Assembly: GCA_017794705.1 (NCBI GenBank)
Contig: CP051235.1
Span: 993,010 to 1,057,009, forward strand
DNA from: Devosia sp.
Lineage (GTDB): Bacteria > Pseudomonadota > Alphaproteobacteria > Rhizobiales > Devosiaceae
Direction: 5' to 3'
Length of the DNA: 64,000 nucleotides
The notes under the pieces are model-generated. The model was not told the origin of the DNA, made no database searches, and saw nothing but the letters and a program-made list of their open reading frames with translations. Made by a program: the position numbers and the translations under genes. Shown here piece after piece: positions 51,090 to 61,186 of this stretch (position 1 is the stretch's first letter; each line of letters begins with the position of its first letter).

Positions 51090-54000
51090 ATGGCAATCAT
51101 CGCGAGTATCCGCCACGTTACCCACTATCGCTATGACCAGCCCGTTTCGCTTGATCCGCAAATCATCCGGCTGCGTCCGGCGCCGCACAGCCGCACACGG
51201 GTCATTTCACATTCGCTGAAAGTCACGCCGGCAAAACACTTCGTCAATCACCAGCAGGATCCTTACGGCAACTGGCAGTCGCGCTTCGTGTTTCCGGAGA
51301 GCGTCAAAGAATTCAAGATCGAAGTCGACCTCGTTGCCGACATGACGGTCTACAACCCATTCGATTTCTTCGTCGAAGAAAGCGCCGAACACTGGCCGTT
51401 CGACTACCCGGAAGAGTTGCGGGACGATCTTTCGATCTACAGGAATGCGGCGCCGGCAGGCCCCCTTCTCACCGAGCTCCTGGCCTCCATCTCTCGCGAA
51501 AAGGCGCACACGGTCACGTTCTTGGTCGCACTCAACCAGCAGATTTCCGAGGCGATCGAATACCTGATCCGCATGGAACCGGGGGTCCAATCTGCGGCAG
51601 AGACGCTTGCTGCCCGCTCAGGCTCATGCCGGGACTCGAGCTGGCTGCTCGTGCAGATCTTGCGCAATCTCGGCTTCGCGGCGCGTTTTGTGTCGGGCTA
51701 TCTTATCCAACTCAAACCAGATCTCGAGGCGCTCGACGGACCATCGGGAACGAAGCAAGATTTCACCGATCTGCATGCCTGGGCGGAAGTCTACTTACCC
51801 GGTGCGGGCTGGATCGGTCTCGATCCTACATCGGGCCTTTTGACCGGCGAGAGCCACATTCCACTCGCCGCAACGCCTCACTATGCAAACGCGGCACCTA
51901 TTGTTGGTGGCTATCGCGCTGCGGCCGACACCAAAACTGATTTCGACTTCGAGATGCAGGTTGTGCGACTGGCCGAACAGCCTCGCATCACGAAGCCCTT
52001 CCCCGAAGAGTCCTGGGTTGCTCTCGACCGATTGGGGCAGCGGATCGATGAGAAACTGGCTCAAGGCGACGTCCGACTGACCATGGGCGGAGAGCCCACC
52101 TTTGTCTCCATCGATGATTTCGAGTCCGATGAATGGAATATTTCCGCTGTTGGACCCACAAAACGGGCACGCGCTGACACGCTCATCCAGCGTTTGCGCG
52201 ACCGGTTTGCGCCTGGCGGCTTCCTTCATCATGGGCAAGGCAAATGGTATCCTGGCGAAACCCTGCCGAGATGGACCTTTTCGCTTTATTGGCGAAAGGA
52301 TGACAAACCAATCTGGCGTGACCAGAAACTGATTGCAGGGGAATCTGAAGGCACCAGTCCCTCTCCGGAAAAGGCAAATGCATTTTTGGGGCAAATGGCA
52401 GCAAACCTTGGCATTGCCCCCGAACTGGTGCAGCCGGTCTATGAAGACCCCGGCGAGTGGTTGCTGAAGGAAGCCAATCTTCCCGAGAACGTAAGCCCTT
52501 CGGATTCCAAACTGAAGGACCCGGAGGAACGCCAGAGATTTGCTCGGGTGTTTTCCCGCGGACTGACTGAACCTTCAGGCTTCGTGCTACCCATACAGCG
52601 ATGGCAGGCCAAGGCCAGCGGTCCGCGTTGGCGGTCAGAAAAATGGACTTCGCGTCGCGGCTACCTATTCCTTGTGCCCGGAGACAGTCCTGCCGGGTTC
52701 CGTCTGCCCTTGGGCACCCTGCCCTATGTGCCCCCTTCCGAGTATCCCTACGTGGAGCCGGCGGACCCCACCGTGGATCGTGGCGCGCTACCGGACTTTG
52801 ACGCGGAGGTGGCGCCGGACACAGAAGCGCGCCAACAGCCGGTTGCCTCCTTTGAGGCCGCAGAAGGTGAACAGCAGGCGCTCATCGAACAAGAACTTGG
52901 AACCGGAGCCGTGCGCACCGCGCTTTCGGTTGAACCTCGTGATGGGCGGCTGTGCGTGTTCATGCCACCGGTCGAACAACTCGAAGATTATCTTGAACTG
53001 GTTGCGGCTGCCGAGGCCGCGGCAAAGTCGCTCAAGCTCGCTGTGCACATCGAAGGCTACACGCCGCCCCGCGACCCGCGACTAAACGCTATTCACGTGG
53101 CTCCAGATCCGGGAGTTATCGAAGTCAACGTGCATCCGGCTTCGAACTGGCAGGAATGCGTCAACATCACCACAAGCATCTACGAAGAAGCCCGTCAAAG
53201 CCGTTTGGGTGCTGACAAGTTCATGGTCGATGGGCGTCACACCGGAACAGGTGGCGGCAATCATGTCGTGGTGGGCAGCGCGACTCCGCTTGATTCACCC
53301 TTCCTCCGGCGGCCTGATCTTCTCAAAAGCCTCATCCTGCATTGGCAGCGACATCCGTCGATGTCCTATCTGTTTTCCGGTCTTTTCATCGGACCCACTA
53401 GCCAGGCGCCCCGCATCGACGAGGCGCGGCACGATACGCTCTACGAACTTGAAATCGCCCTCGATCAGATTTCCGGACCCGAGGCGGGCCCACCCGTATC
53501 CCCCTGGCTCGTCGACCGGTTGTTGCGCAACATGTTGATCGACGTCACAGGTAACACGCATCGAGCCGAAATCTGTATCGACAAGCTCTATTCTCCTGAT
53601 GGCACGACCGGCCGGCTGGGCCTGGTCGAATTTCGCGGGTTTGAAATGCCACCGGACGCCAAAATGAGCCTCGCGCAGCAGGTGCTGATCCGCGGCTTGA
53701 TTGCCGGTTTCTGGGAACAACCGCTTACCAGCAAACCTGTCAGGTGGGGCACCTCATTGCATGACAGGTTTATGTTGCCGCATTTCGTCTGGCAGGACTT
53801 CCTCGAGGTATTGCGAGAACTGGGCCGCAAGGGCTTCGAGTTCCGTCCGGAATGGTATGAGGCACAAGCGGAATTCAGATTTCCGTTTTGCGGTGAAGTG
53901 GAATACGAAGGCGTGCATTTGGAATTGCGTCAGGCGCTTGAGCCCTGGCACGTTTTGGGTGAGCGGGGAGCTATTGGTGGCACCGTGCGATACACGGACA

Positions 54001-54428
54001 GCTCCGTCGAACGATTGCAGGTAAAGCTGAGTGCTCCAGTGCCGGACCGCTTCATTGTGACATGCAACAAGCGCAAAGTCCCCTTGGTCGCAACCGAGAC
54101 AAACGGTGTATTTGTGGGAGGTGTGAGATTCAAGGCCTGGCAGCCCGCCGAGGCCCTGCATCCAGTTCTTCCAGTCAATGCGCCGTTGACGCTGGACATT
54201 TTCGATACATGGACCGGGCGCGCATTGGGCGGATGCACCTATCATGTTGCACATCCAGGCGGGCGCAACTACGACACGTTCCCGGTAAACGGCAACGAAG
54301 CGGAAGCGCGCCGGCTGGCACGCTTTGAAAAGATGGGACACCAACCCGGAACCTATTGGCCAGCTGCGGAGTTCCCAAGTCCGGAGTTTCCTTCCACGCT
54401 TGATTTGCGACGCGCCCCGGGGATCTGA
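51090..54428 (+). CDS. Large transglutaminase-like protein with DUF2126 domain
   Basis: A 1112-residue protein. An N-terminal bacterial transglutaminase region (about 1-110) precedes a transglutaminase/protease core with catalytic Cys180 (SGSCRDSSW), His229 (DLHAWAEV) and Asp245 (GLDPTSGL). The rest, from about residue 320 ([15 protein letters not shown]), is DUF2126, including the [16 protein letters not shown] and IDLY-like blocks. No signal peptide, so it is probably cytoplasmic. It begins a trio with the ATP-grasp/alpha-E and second transglutaminase genes, a set widely conserved in proteobacteria whose biochemical role is still unclear. Peptide or cell-wall-linked amide chemistry is a reasonable guess. 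Confidence 0.9.
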   Translation: MAIIASIRHVTHYRYDQPVSLDPQIIRLRPAPHSRTRVISHSLKVTPAKHFVNHQQDPYGNWQSRFVFPESVKEFKIEVDLVADMTVYNPFDFFVEESAEHWPFDYPEELRDDLSIYRNAAPAGPLLTELLASISREKAHTVTFLVALNQQISEAIEYLIRMEPGVQSAAETLAARSGSCRDSSWLLVQILRNLGFAARFVSGYLIQLKPDLEALDGPSGTKQDFTDLHAWAEVYLPGAGWIGLDPTSGLLTGESHIPLAATPHYANAAPIVGGYRAAADTKTDFDFEMQVVRLAEQPRITKPFPEESWVALDRLGQRIDEKLAQGDVRLTMGGEPTFVSIDDFESDEWNISAVGPTKRARADTLIQRLRDRFAPGGFLHHGQGKWYPGETLPRWTFSLYWRKDDKPIWRDQKLIAGESEGTSPSPEKANAFLGQMAANLGIAPELVQPVYEDPGEWLLKEANLPENVSPSDSKLKDPEERQRFARVFSRGLTEPSGFVLPIQRWQAKASGPRWRSEKWTSRRGYLFLVPGDSPAGFRLPLGTLPYVPPSEYPYVEPADPTVDRGALPDFDAEVAPDTEARQQPVASFEAAEGEQQALIEQELGTGAVRTALSVEPRDGRLCVFMPPVEQLEDYLELVAAAEAAAKSLKLAVHIEGYTPPRDPRLNAIHVAPDPGVIEVNVHPASNWQECVNITTSIYEEARQSRLGADKFMVDGRHTGTGGGNHVVVGSATPLDSPFLRRPDLLKSLILHWQRHPSMSYLFSGLFIGPTSQAPRIDEARHDTLYELEIALDQISGPEAGPPVSPWLVDRLLRNMLIDVTGNTHRAEICIDKLYSPDGTTGRLGLVEFRGFEMPPDAKMSLAQQVLIRGLIAGFWEQPLTSKPVRWGTSLHDRFMLPHFVWQDFLEVLRELGRKGFEFRPEWYEAQAEFRFPFCGEVEYEGVHLELRQALEPWHVLGERGAIGGTVRYTDSSVERLQVKLSAPVPDRFIVTCNKRKVPLVATETNGVFVGGVRFKAWQPAEALHPVLPVNAPLTLDIFDTWTGRALGGCTYHVAHPGGRNYDTFPVNGNEAEARRLARFEKMGHQPGTYWPAAEFPSPEFPSTLDLRRAPGI

Positions 54429-54431
54429 TCT

Positions 54432-56831
54432 TTGAACGCTTCTGCCATGGCATCGGTAAAGACCAGCACATTGCTCAAGTCCTACGCACCGCCTCGCGGC
54501 GTCGCCGATGAGCTGCTGGATATGGACGGCAAGCTTCGACCCGTCTGGTGGCCGCTTATCGATCTTTTGTCGCGTCAGACGCCGGAGGCCCTGGCCGCCA
54601 GGACTGCGGCAGGTGACCAATATCTCAACGACGCCGGTGTATATTTCAGGCAGCTTGGAGACGGCAACTCGTCAGAGCGGACCTGGCCGCTTAGCCACAT
54701 TCCAGTAATGCTCGATCAGGCCGAATGGAAACAGGTTTCGCAAGGCATTGTTCAGCGCGCCGAGTTGCTTGAAATGGTCATGGCCGACCTTTATGGCCCG
54801 GCCAGTCTTGTCCACGAAGGATTGCTCCCTCCCGATCTTATTGCGCGTAACCCTGAGTGGCTGCGCCCGATGGTCAACGTTGCGCCCCGCTCGGGTCACT
54901 ATCTTCATTTCCTTGCATTCGAGATCGGCCGTTCTCCAGACGGCACCTGGTTCGTGCTCGGGGACCGGACTCAGGCGCCCTCGGGCTCAGGCTTCGCACT
55001 TGAAAATCGCGTGGCAACGTCACGCGTTTTTTCCGACCTTTATCCCAATGCAAATGTCGAGCGACTGGCGGGGTTCTTCCGCGCTTTTCGCGATGCCCTG
55101 AATGGGCTGCGCGTCAGCGATGACCAACGTGTGGGCATTCTCACACCCGGCCCGCAGACCGATACCTATTTTGAGCACGCCTATATCGCCCGTTATCTCG
55201 GATTTGCCCTTCTTGAGAGTGGCGACCTGAAGGCAGAGGCGGGAAACGTCAGTATTCGCACCATCGCCGGTCAGCAGCCTGTCAGCGTGCTGTGGAGGCG
55301 GCTGGATGCCCGCTTCGCTGACCCGCTCGAGCTCGACGAGGGCTCGGCCCTGGGCACTCCGGGGCTTGTATCCGCCCTGCGGGAGGGAGCTCTGACCATG
55401 GTCAATGCGCTAGGGTCAGGTGTTCTGGAATCTCGCGCTCTGCTGGCATTTATGCCGCGCATCGCCGAAAAGCTGCTCAGGCAACCTTTGTTGTTACCGA
55501 ACATTGCAACCTGGTGGTGCGGACAAGCCCAGGAGCGTGCTTACGTGCGCGAGAACCTCGACCGCATGATGATCGGGCCGGCCCTCTCGCAGCGTCAGCC
55601 TTTCGATCTTGAGCCTAGCTCCTGGTTCGGGCGGTCATTTCTTGAAGAATCTGACAAGAACGTTGACGACTGGCTCGAACGAGAAGGTGACCGGCTGGTC
55701 GCGCAAGAGGCCGTCACACTATCAACAACACCTGCCCTGTCCGAGGGTCGGCTGGTGCCACGCCCCATGACGGTCCGTGTGTTTGCCGCCAGGACGCCGG
55801 ATGGCTGGACGGTAATGCCGGGAGGCTATGCCCGCATCGGAAAGAGCGAGGATCCCAGAGCATTGTCGATGCAAAGTGGCGGTTCGGTAGCGGACGTTTG
55901 GGTGGTTGGGCAAAAACCGGTCCAAGTGGACAGTCTTGCACCTCCGGCAACGGGACCGTTTACACGCCGCATGCCAGGATTCCTGCCCAGTCGGGCTGCT
56001 GACAATCTGTTCTGGCTTGGCCGCTATGTCGAACGGGCTGAATTCGTGATCCGTGAAATCCGCGCATATCACAAGCGATTGTCCGAGAGTGGTGGCACCG
56101 ATCTGCAACTGCTTGAGGACCTCGCCGTATTTCTGGAAGCCTATGGCACCGAGGTAACCGAACCCGTGCCACAGAATTTGCGGGATCTCATTCAATCGGC
56201 AAAAAACTGTGCTGCGCGGATTCGTGATCGGTTCTCAATTGACGGTTGGTCAGCGCTATCCGACCTATCGCGAAGCGTTGAGGCTATGTCGGGCAACGCC
56301 CTGCCCGGGGAAGAGGTAGCGCGCAGCATGACGCTGCTGCTGCGAAAGCTCGCGGGCTTTTCCGGTTTGGTGCACGAAAACATGTTCCGCTTCATGGGGT
56401 GGCGCTTTTTGACCATTGGCCGCGCACTGGAACGAGCGGACAGCATGGCCGCCTTGTTGGAAACCTTCGCAACTGAGGAAGGAACCTCAGGCGGGTTCGA
56501 TTTGGCCGTTGAAGTGGGCGACAGCGTCATGACGCACCAGCGCCGCTATTCAATTCAGACGAACCGAAACACCGTCATCGACCTATTGGTCCTAGATCAT
56601 CTCAACCCACGTTCAATTCTGTTTCAGATCGAACAAATCAAGACCCAGAACGAAGCATTGCCCTTGTCGGAGCATCACGGCCGAGTTTCGCAACTGACAC
56701 GATTGGTTGTGCAGCTTCACTCCGACCTAACGACGGCCACACCGGAGGAAATCGATACGGCGGCGCTGCGAGACATCCGAAGCCAGATTGCTGCAATGTC
56801 GGATGCCCTCGACCAGCAGTATCTGTCTTAA
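54432..56831 (+). CDS. Fused circularly permuted ATP-grasp and alpha-E domain protein
   Basis: A 799-residue fusion. About residues 1-470 form a circularly permuted ATP-grasp (type 2) domain, with GILTPGPQTDTYFEHAYIARYLG and SVLWRRLDARFADPLELDEGS as family blocks. From about 510 (GFLPSRAADNLFWLGRYVERAEFVIREIRAYHKRL) an alpha-E helical domain follows, ending with HLNPRSILFQIEQIKTQNEALP. In many genomes these are separate genes. I give the TTG at 54432, three bases after the previous stop; an ATG at 54447 is an alternative. ATP-grasp enzymes make amide bonds and its transglutaminase neighbours could process them. Confidence 0.87.
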   Translation: MNASAMASVKTSTLLKSYAPPRGVADELLDMDGKLRPVWWPLIDLLSRQTPEALAARTAAGDQYLNDAGVYFRQLGDGNSSERTWPLSHIPVMLDQAEWKQVSQGIVQRAELLEMVMADLYGPASLVHEGLLPPDLIARNPEWLRPMVNVAPRSGHYLHFLAFEIGRSPDGTWFVLGDRTQAPSGSGFALENRVATSRVFSDLYPNANVERLAGFFRAFRDALNGLRVSDDQRVGILTPGPQTDTYFEHAYIARYLGFALLESGDLKAEAGNVSIRTIAGQQPVSVLWRRLDARFADPLELDEGSALGTPGLVSALREGALTMVNALGSGVLESRALLAFMPRIAEKLLRQPLLLPNIATWWCGQAQERAYVRENLDRMMIGPALSQRQPFDLEPSSWFGRSFLEESDKNVDDWLEREGDRLVAQEAVTLSTTPALSEGRLVPRPMTVRVFAARTPDGWTVMPGGYARIGKSEDPRALSMQSGGSVADVWVVGQKPVQVDSLAPPATGPFTRRMPGFLPSRAADNLFWLGRYVERAEFVIREIRAYHKRLSESGGTDLQLLEDLAVFLEAYGTEVTEPVPQNLRDLIQSAKNCAARIRDRFSIDGWSALSDLSRSVEAMSGNALPGEEVARSMTLLLRKLAGFSGLVHENMFRFMGWRFLTIGRALERADSMAALLETFATEEGTSGGFDLAVEVGDSVMTHQRRYSIQTNRNTVIDLLVLDHLNPRSILFQIEQIKTQNEALPLSEHHGRVSQLTRLVVQLHSDLTTATPEEIDTAALRDIRSQIAAMSDALDQQYLS

Positions 56832-56832
56832 C

Positions 56833-57723
56833 ATGCTGACCACTTACGACATCCGCCTGACGCTCGAGTATGAGTATGAAAAAGCGGCGGTCGACAGCCA
56901 TCACATCCTGCGCATCATGCCGAGGGACCTGCCGGATCAAAGATTGATCTCCGGCTTGGTCAGCAGTGCACCTCCACCAGACTTCAGACGTGACGCGTCA
57001 GACTTTTTTGGCAACTCCATCACCGAGATTGGCTTTGGCCGACACCTTCAAGCCGCCAGCTTCACTTTTGCAGGTCGAGTGGCAAGAAGCCATGAAGCCC
57101 CAAACCTCGATCTCTCTCCGGCACTGACAAAGCTGCAGGAAGAGGTTAGGTCTCGACGTGATCTCGGCCCGGAATCCCCGCATCACTTTTCCGGGCCGTC
57201 TCCCCGCGTCCCCATGGACATGGAAATAGCAGAGTTTTCGCGCAGCCTTTTCGCACCGGAAAGGTCAACACTGGAGTTTGTTAAGACAATCAGCGCGGCG
57301 CTGCATTCGGAAATGACCTTCGATCCAGAGGCAACCAACGTTGCGACCCGTCCCATTGAGGCGTTCACAAGCCGCCGCGGGGTTTGCCAGGACTTCACAC
57401 ACATCATGATATCGTCGTTGCGGAGCGCCGGAATACCCGCTGCATATGTGAGCGGCTACCTGCGCACATCACCCCCGCCAGGACAAGAGCGGCTGGAAGG
57501 AGCTGACGCAATGCACGCCTGGGTCCGAGCCTGGTGCGGCAATGAAATGGGCTGGGTCGAAATCGACCCGACCAACGACGTCATGGTCGGCAGGGACCAC
57601 ATTCTTGTGGCAATCGGACAGGACTATTTCGACGTGGCACCAATCAAGGGCTCCCTCAGAGGTTCCGGAGACCACGCGACCCGCCAAAGGGTGGATGTCA
57701 TACCGGTGCCCTCAGGTATCTGA
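56833..57723 (+). CDS. Transglutaminase-like cysteine peptidase/amidase
   Basis: A 296-residue transglutaminase-family protein. The N-terminal region (YDIRLTLEYEYEKAAVDSHHILRIMPRD) is followed by a complete triad: Cys185 (RRGVCQDFTH), His228 (DAMHAW) and Asp245 (WVEIDPTND). The ATG at 56833 follows the ATP-grasp stop immediately. It closes the trio. Two transglutaminase folds with an ATP-grasp ligase suggest building and trimming of an amide-linked molecule, but no substrate is known. Confidence 0.88.
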   Translation: MLTTYDIRLTLEYEYEKAAVDSHHILRIMPRDLPDQRLISGLVSSAPPPDFRRDASDFFGNSITEIGFGRHLQAASFTFAGRVARSHEAPNLDLSPALTKLQEEVRSRRDLGPESPHHFSGPSPRVPMDMEIAEFSRSLFAPERSTLEFVKTISAALHSEMTFDPEATNVATRPIEAFTSRRGVCQDFTHIMISSLRSAGIPAAYVSGYLRTSPPPGQERLEGADAMHAWVRAWCGNEMGWVEIDPTNDVMVGRDHILVAIGQDYFDVAPIKGSLRGSGDHATRQRVDVIPVPSGI

Positions 57724-57866
57724 TGACCTAGCGCAAAGGCCCCACTCCGGAAGAATTGAATTTCCGACAAATGATCTTGCAGTCTGAATCAGGGCACTGA
57801 TCTGTTGAGGACGATCAGGCCAGAGTCTGACGACCATCGGCGCCGACGTCTACAAAGCGCAGCACA

Positions 57867-58319
57867 CTAGTCTGGCGTGCGTTCTGCCAAGAGCTCGACC
57901 AGATCAAGGTCTTGTCGCGTGGTCAGCGACACGTAAGTAAATGTCATGGTCTCACGGCTTGTCACCATATCGCCCGGGAACGGCATGTAGGCCAACTCCC
58001 GACTGGCAAATGCGGGCGATGCAGTGCCGATTTGCCAGTTTGCCACAATCGATGTGTCCACTAGATGCTGGATCAACCCATCACTTCCCTTGCGGTTGAA
58101 CGGAATGCCCGCCAGCCTCAAATAGCTGGTCTTGTCCTCGGCTGCCCGAAAGCCGTCCACAAAAGCAGCGGTCAGGACTTTGAGTTCCTCGGCGTCGGAG
58201 TGCGGATGAAAGTGCGAGTGTAGGTGCTCGGTTGGTGTGTGATTATGACCATGGTCATGACCGTGATTATGTTTGTGGTGATGATGGTGGTGCCCGGCAG
58301 AGTAACTGGGATCATGCAT
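57867..58319 (-). CDS. Histidine-rich small protein, putative metal-delivery factor of the guanidine operon
   Basis: A 150-residue protein with 18 histidines in its first 40 residues, including a natural run of six (H10-H15) and H-x-H alternations. After that tract an ordinary globular region of about 105 residues (ELKVLTAAFVDGFRAAEDKTSYLRLAG onward) resembles no family I recognise. AGGAG lies before the ATG at 58319, nine bases after the guanidine hydrolase stop, so it belongs to the operon. Such histidine tracts bind Ni/Co/Zn. The metal-dependent enzyme beside it and the absence of GhaA/GhaB-like Ni chaperones suggest it stores or delivers that metal. Confidence 0.75.
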   Translation of the reverse strand: MHDPSYSAGHHHHHHKHNHGHDHGHNHTPTEHLHSHFHPHSDAEELKVLTAAFVDGFRAAEDKTSYLRLAGIPFNRKGSDGLIQHLVDTSIVANWQIGTASPAFASRELAYMPFPGDMVTSRETMTFTYVSLTTRQDLDLVELLAERTPD

Positions 58320-58328
58320 GGCTTTCTC

Positions 58329-59561
58329 CTAGTAGTCAGGGCCAGGGGGGATACTTACTGGCTTGTCAATGATGGACTTATGGCTGCCCAATTTGCCGTG
58401 GCTAACCATTGATCCCAGCACGTCGACAATGACGCGGGTCGCAAGAAGCGCCGTGATATCCGACGTGTCGTAGGGTGGAGACACTTCGACAACCTCAAGC
58501 CCGCAAATGCCCTCGGCAGCAACCCGCGACACCAGTTCCAGTGCCTCACGAGGCAAGAAGCCACCCGGTTCTGGCCAACCGGTGCCCGGCACAAAGCCGC
58601 AGTCAACGGAGTCGATGTCGAAGGAAATGTAAACTGCGTCCGCGTCCTTCCACGCCATCTCAAGCGCTCGAGTCGCGGTTTCCTCCAAACCCAGTTCCTC
58701 CACGTCGCGCATAGTCATTATGTTCGTGTTGCGCTTGCGCGCCTCCTGCACGCCTTCACGCGGCACCTGCCATCCGCCGATGCCAACCTGAACCAGATTG
58801 ACCGCCGGCACATTGATCAAATCAGTCGCATGGAACCAGGGTGTGGTATGCATGCGTTCGTCGAGATCTTTTTCTTGGATGTCGATGTGCCGGTCGAAAT
58901 GAACGATGCCAATTCGTTTCGAAGTGCAGTTGGCGATGCCGCGCACGCAAGGGAAACCGATAGAGTGATCGCCACCGATCATGATGGGCAGGGCACCTGA
59001 CGAGGCCACGTGGCTGACTGCGCGGGTGATCTGGTCGAAGGTCTTTTCGATGTTCGCAGGGATGGTGAATACGTCGCCGACGTCGCAAAGCGTCATTTGC
59101 TCTCGAAGGTCGATACCCATTTCATAATTGTAAGGCGTGTAAAGCGCAGAGATTTTCCGGACTCCCTGCGGGCCGAAGCGGGTGCCGGGACGATATGTAG
59201 TTCCGCCATCGAATGGAATGCCGATGATCGCCGCGTCAAAATTGCCAACCTGCGTGACATCTTCGATATACGGTGCCTTCAGGAAAGTGTTGATCCCGGC
59301 ATAGTGAGGCAACTCGCCCCGCGCGAAGGTGGGAATGTTCTTGTCTTCAAGAGAATCCGATCCAGTCAGTCCCATCTTGAGCGCCCACGCGCGTTCTTTT
59401 TTCCAGGCGTCCTGTGGGATTTCCGCCTCCGCGAGCGCCGCCTTCCAACCTCGCATGTTGAGCTTGTCGAAGTCCGGATGGTGGTAACGCGCCAGCTCGC
59501 GCTCGGAAAATGCGCCAAGACGCGTGCGCGTCTGGCGCGTGAATTCAAGATGATCGCGCAT
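58329..59561 (-). CDS. gdmH: Guanidine hydrolase-like ureohydrolase (GdmH type, arginase superfamily)
   Basis: A 410-residue arginase-superfamily metallohydrolase. Metal-site motifs are GGDHS (His199), D223-R-H225-I-D227 and S-F-D315-I-D317-S-V-D320. The DRHID in place of arginase-type DAHxD, the following IQEKDLDERMHTTPWFHAT block and a long N-terminal extension of about 100 residues match what I recall of Synechocystis Sll1077/GdmH, a Ni-dependent guanidine hydrolase (guanidine to urea plus ammonia). The start at 59561 has GGAGGAG. The guanidine-I riboswitch and TIGR03427-type ABC importer in the same operon strongly support guanidine as substrate. Agmatinase or guanidinobutyrase remain formal alternatives. 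Confidence 0.88.
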   Translation of the reverse strand: MRDHLEFTRQTRTRLGAFSERELARYHHPDFDKLNMRGWKAALAEAEIPQDAWKKERAWALKMGLTGSDSLEDKNIPTFARGELPHYAGINTFLKAPYIEDVTQVGNFDAAIIGIPFDGGTTYRPGTRFGPQGVRKISALYTPYNYEMGIDLREQMTLCDVGDVFTIPANIEKTFDQITRAVSHVASSGALPIMIGGDHSIGFPCVRGIANCTSKRIGIVHFDRHIDIQEKDLDERMHTTPWFHATDLINVPAVNLVQVGIGGWQVPREGVQEARKRNTNIMTMRDVEELGLEETATRALEMAWKDADAVYISFDIDSVDCGFVPGTGWPEPGGFLPREALELVSRVAAEGICGLEVVEVSPPYDTSDITALLATRVIVDVLGSMVSHGKLGSHKSIIDKPVSIPPGPDY

Positions 59562-60345
59562 CTGTAGTCTCCTCCGGTCTGGGATAGATGATATCGGCAA
59601 TCTCGGTCGGGGGTTCGGTCACCGGCCCTGATTTGAGGTCGAGGTCATAGGTGACGGTCGCACCAAAGGCCTCTGGACTATCAGGGTCGTGACGGACCTT
59701 GTCGAAGACCAGCAGCCTTGTGCCGAGCTTGAAGGCCTCGTGAATGTCGTGGGTAACCATGAAGACGGTCATTTCCATCTCGCGCCAAAGGCGGAGCAAC
59801 AGATCATGCATGTCAACGCGGATTCCTGGGTCGAGGGCGCCGAAAGGCTCGTCGAGCAACAGGATCTTGGGGCGCATGAGCAGCGCTTGAGCAATGGCCA
59901 ACCGCTGCTGCATGCCGCCGGACAATTGTGCCGGATAGCGATCCTTGGCGGCCATCAAGCCGATATTGGAGAGCGTTTCCGCCACGGCTTGCTTGGCCGA
60001 GGAGCGCGCCGACCCGAAAAGGCGACCCGTCCATCTAGCAGTGGCGAACTCCTCAGCTAGAACGAGATTGTCCTCAACCGTCAACTGCGGGAACACGGAA
60101 TAGCGCTGAAAAACGATGCCGCGGTCTGGAGTCGGCTCGGGTGGCAGGGCTGTGCCGTCTACCGAAACGGTGCCGCTCGACTGCACTTCTTGCGATAAAA
60201 GTATGCGCAAGAAGGTTGACTTGCCGCAGCCCGACGCCCCGACAATCGTGCAAAATGTGCCTTTGGCGACGCTGAGGTTGACCCGTTCGAGCACCTGCGT
60301 GTCACCATAACGTTTAGTGAGGCGCGAGACTTCGACAAAACTCAT
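59545..60345 (-). CDS. ABC transporter ATP-binding protein of the guanidine importer
   Basis: A 266-residue nitrate/taurine-type (NrtD/SsuB/TauB) ATPase: Walker A GASGCGKST, signature LSGGMQQRL, Walker B ILLLDEPFGALDP, H-loop VTHDIHEA. It overlaps the gdmH start by 17 bases and its own start overlaps the permease stop by four, so translation is coupled. In cyanobacterial guanidine loci the same transporter type accompanies gdmH, which supports a guanidine import role. Confidence 0.92.
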   Translation of the reverse strand: MSFVEVSRLTKRYGDTQVLERVNLSVAKGTFCTIVGASGCGKSTFLRILLSQEVQSSGTVSVDGTALPPEPTPDRGIVFQRYSVFPQLTVEDNLVLAEEFATARWTGRLFGSARSSAKQAVAETLSNIGLMAAKDRYPAQLSGGMQQRLAIAQALLMRPKILLLDEPFGALDPGIRVDMHDLLLRLWREMEMTVFMVTHDIHEAFKLGTRLLVFDKVRHDPDSPEAFGATVTYDLDLKSGPVTEPPTEIADIIYPRPEETTDARSS

Positions 60346-61163
60346 AACGCCTCACCCTCCAGAAACGCCCAGCGGAAGATCCGCCGGGAGAATAGAAGCA
60401 AGGCACGGTCGATGAGAAAGGCCAAAAGAGTGATCCAGGCGACGTAAGGAAGAATGACATCCATCGCCAAGTAACGACGCACCAAGAAGATGCGGTAGCC
60501 AAGCCCCGTGGTTGAGGCGATGGCTTCGGCCGAAATCAGAAAGATGAAAGCGGGGATCAACCCCAGCCGCAGCGCGGTGATCAAACGCGGCCAGACCTGC
60601 GGCAACACCACCCGTGTCACCATCTGCCAAACTGACGCTCCAAGGGTCTGCACTTTAACGATTTGCTCGCGCGGAATGTCGAGCACCGCCTGGGCCACTG
60701 AGCGGATCATCACTGGGGCCGTGCCGACTGCAATCAATGCAACCTTGGCCGTCTCACCCAGGCCGAAGGTGATGAAAAGGATGGGCAGAACAGTGATTGG
60801 CGGAATGAGCGAGATGGCGGCCAAGAAAGGCGCCAGCGCCGACCGGACGTGCGGCACGAAACCAATGGCGATACCAAATGTCAAAGCAAGGAGCACCGAA
60901 ACGCCCAGCCCAAGCCCGAGGCGCTGCAAACTATCGAACGTATCGACCCAAAGCGTCAGGTCACCTGTCCTGACTTCCGGCACGGTAGCCATGCGCCAGA
61001 ACGTCGTGCCCATTTGTTCAAACGAGGGCAGCAACTTGTCGGCCGGATTGGCCGACAGCCGTGCGCTGCTTGCTGCGGCGTAAACGCCCGCCAGCCCTAG
61101 AAAGGGGATGGCCCCCAAAAACAGGGCCATCCGCCGGCTAACAGTTTGGTTGATGATACGCAC
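60342..61163 (-). CDS. ABC transporter permease of the guanidine importer
   Basis: A 273-residue SsuC/TauC-like permease (BPD_transp_1). After an N-terminal helix (RRMALFLGAIPFLGLAGVYAAA), the C-terminal half carries the family EAA region DIPREQIVKVQTLGASVWQMVTRVVLPQVWPRL and then I-S-A-E-A-I-A-S-T-T-G-L-G-Y-R-I-F, typical of nitrate/sulfonate/urea-type importers. It lies 23 bases after the binding-protein stop. Confidence 0.92.
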   Translation of the reverse strand: MRIINQTVSRRMALFLGAIPFLGLAGVYAAASSARLSANPADKLLPSFEQMGTTFWRMATVPEVRTGDLTLWVDTFDSLQRLGLGLGVSVLLALTFGIAIGFVPHVRSALAPFLAAISLIPPITVLPILFITFGLGETAKVALIAVGTAPVMIRSVAQAVLDIPREQIVKVQTLGASVWQMVTRVVLPQVWPRLITALRLGLIPAFIFLISAEAIASTTGLGYRIFLVRRYLAMDVILPYVAWITLLAFLIDRALLLFSRRIFRWAFLEGEAL

Positions 61164-61186
61164 AGCTGTTCGAAGAGATCGGTTCG

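Noticed and set aside
57797-57818. CTGATC/GATCAG inverted repeat between the convergent transglutaminase and His-rich genes as a terminator
   Set aside because: Only six base pairs and no T-run on either strand.
57867-58319. His-rich protein as a vector-derived polyhistidine tag or assembly artefact
   Set aside because: The histidines are interspersed with H-x-H patterns over 40 residues, the gene has its own ribosome site, and it continues into a globular domain, so it is a native metal-binding tract.
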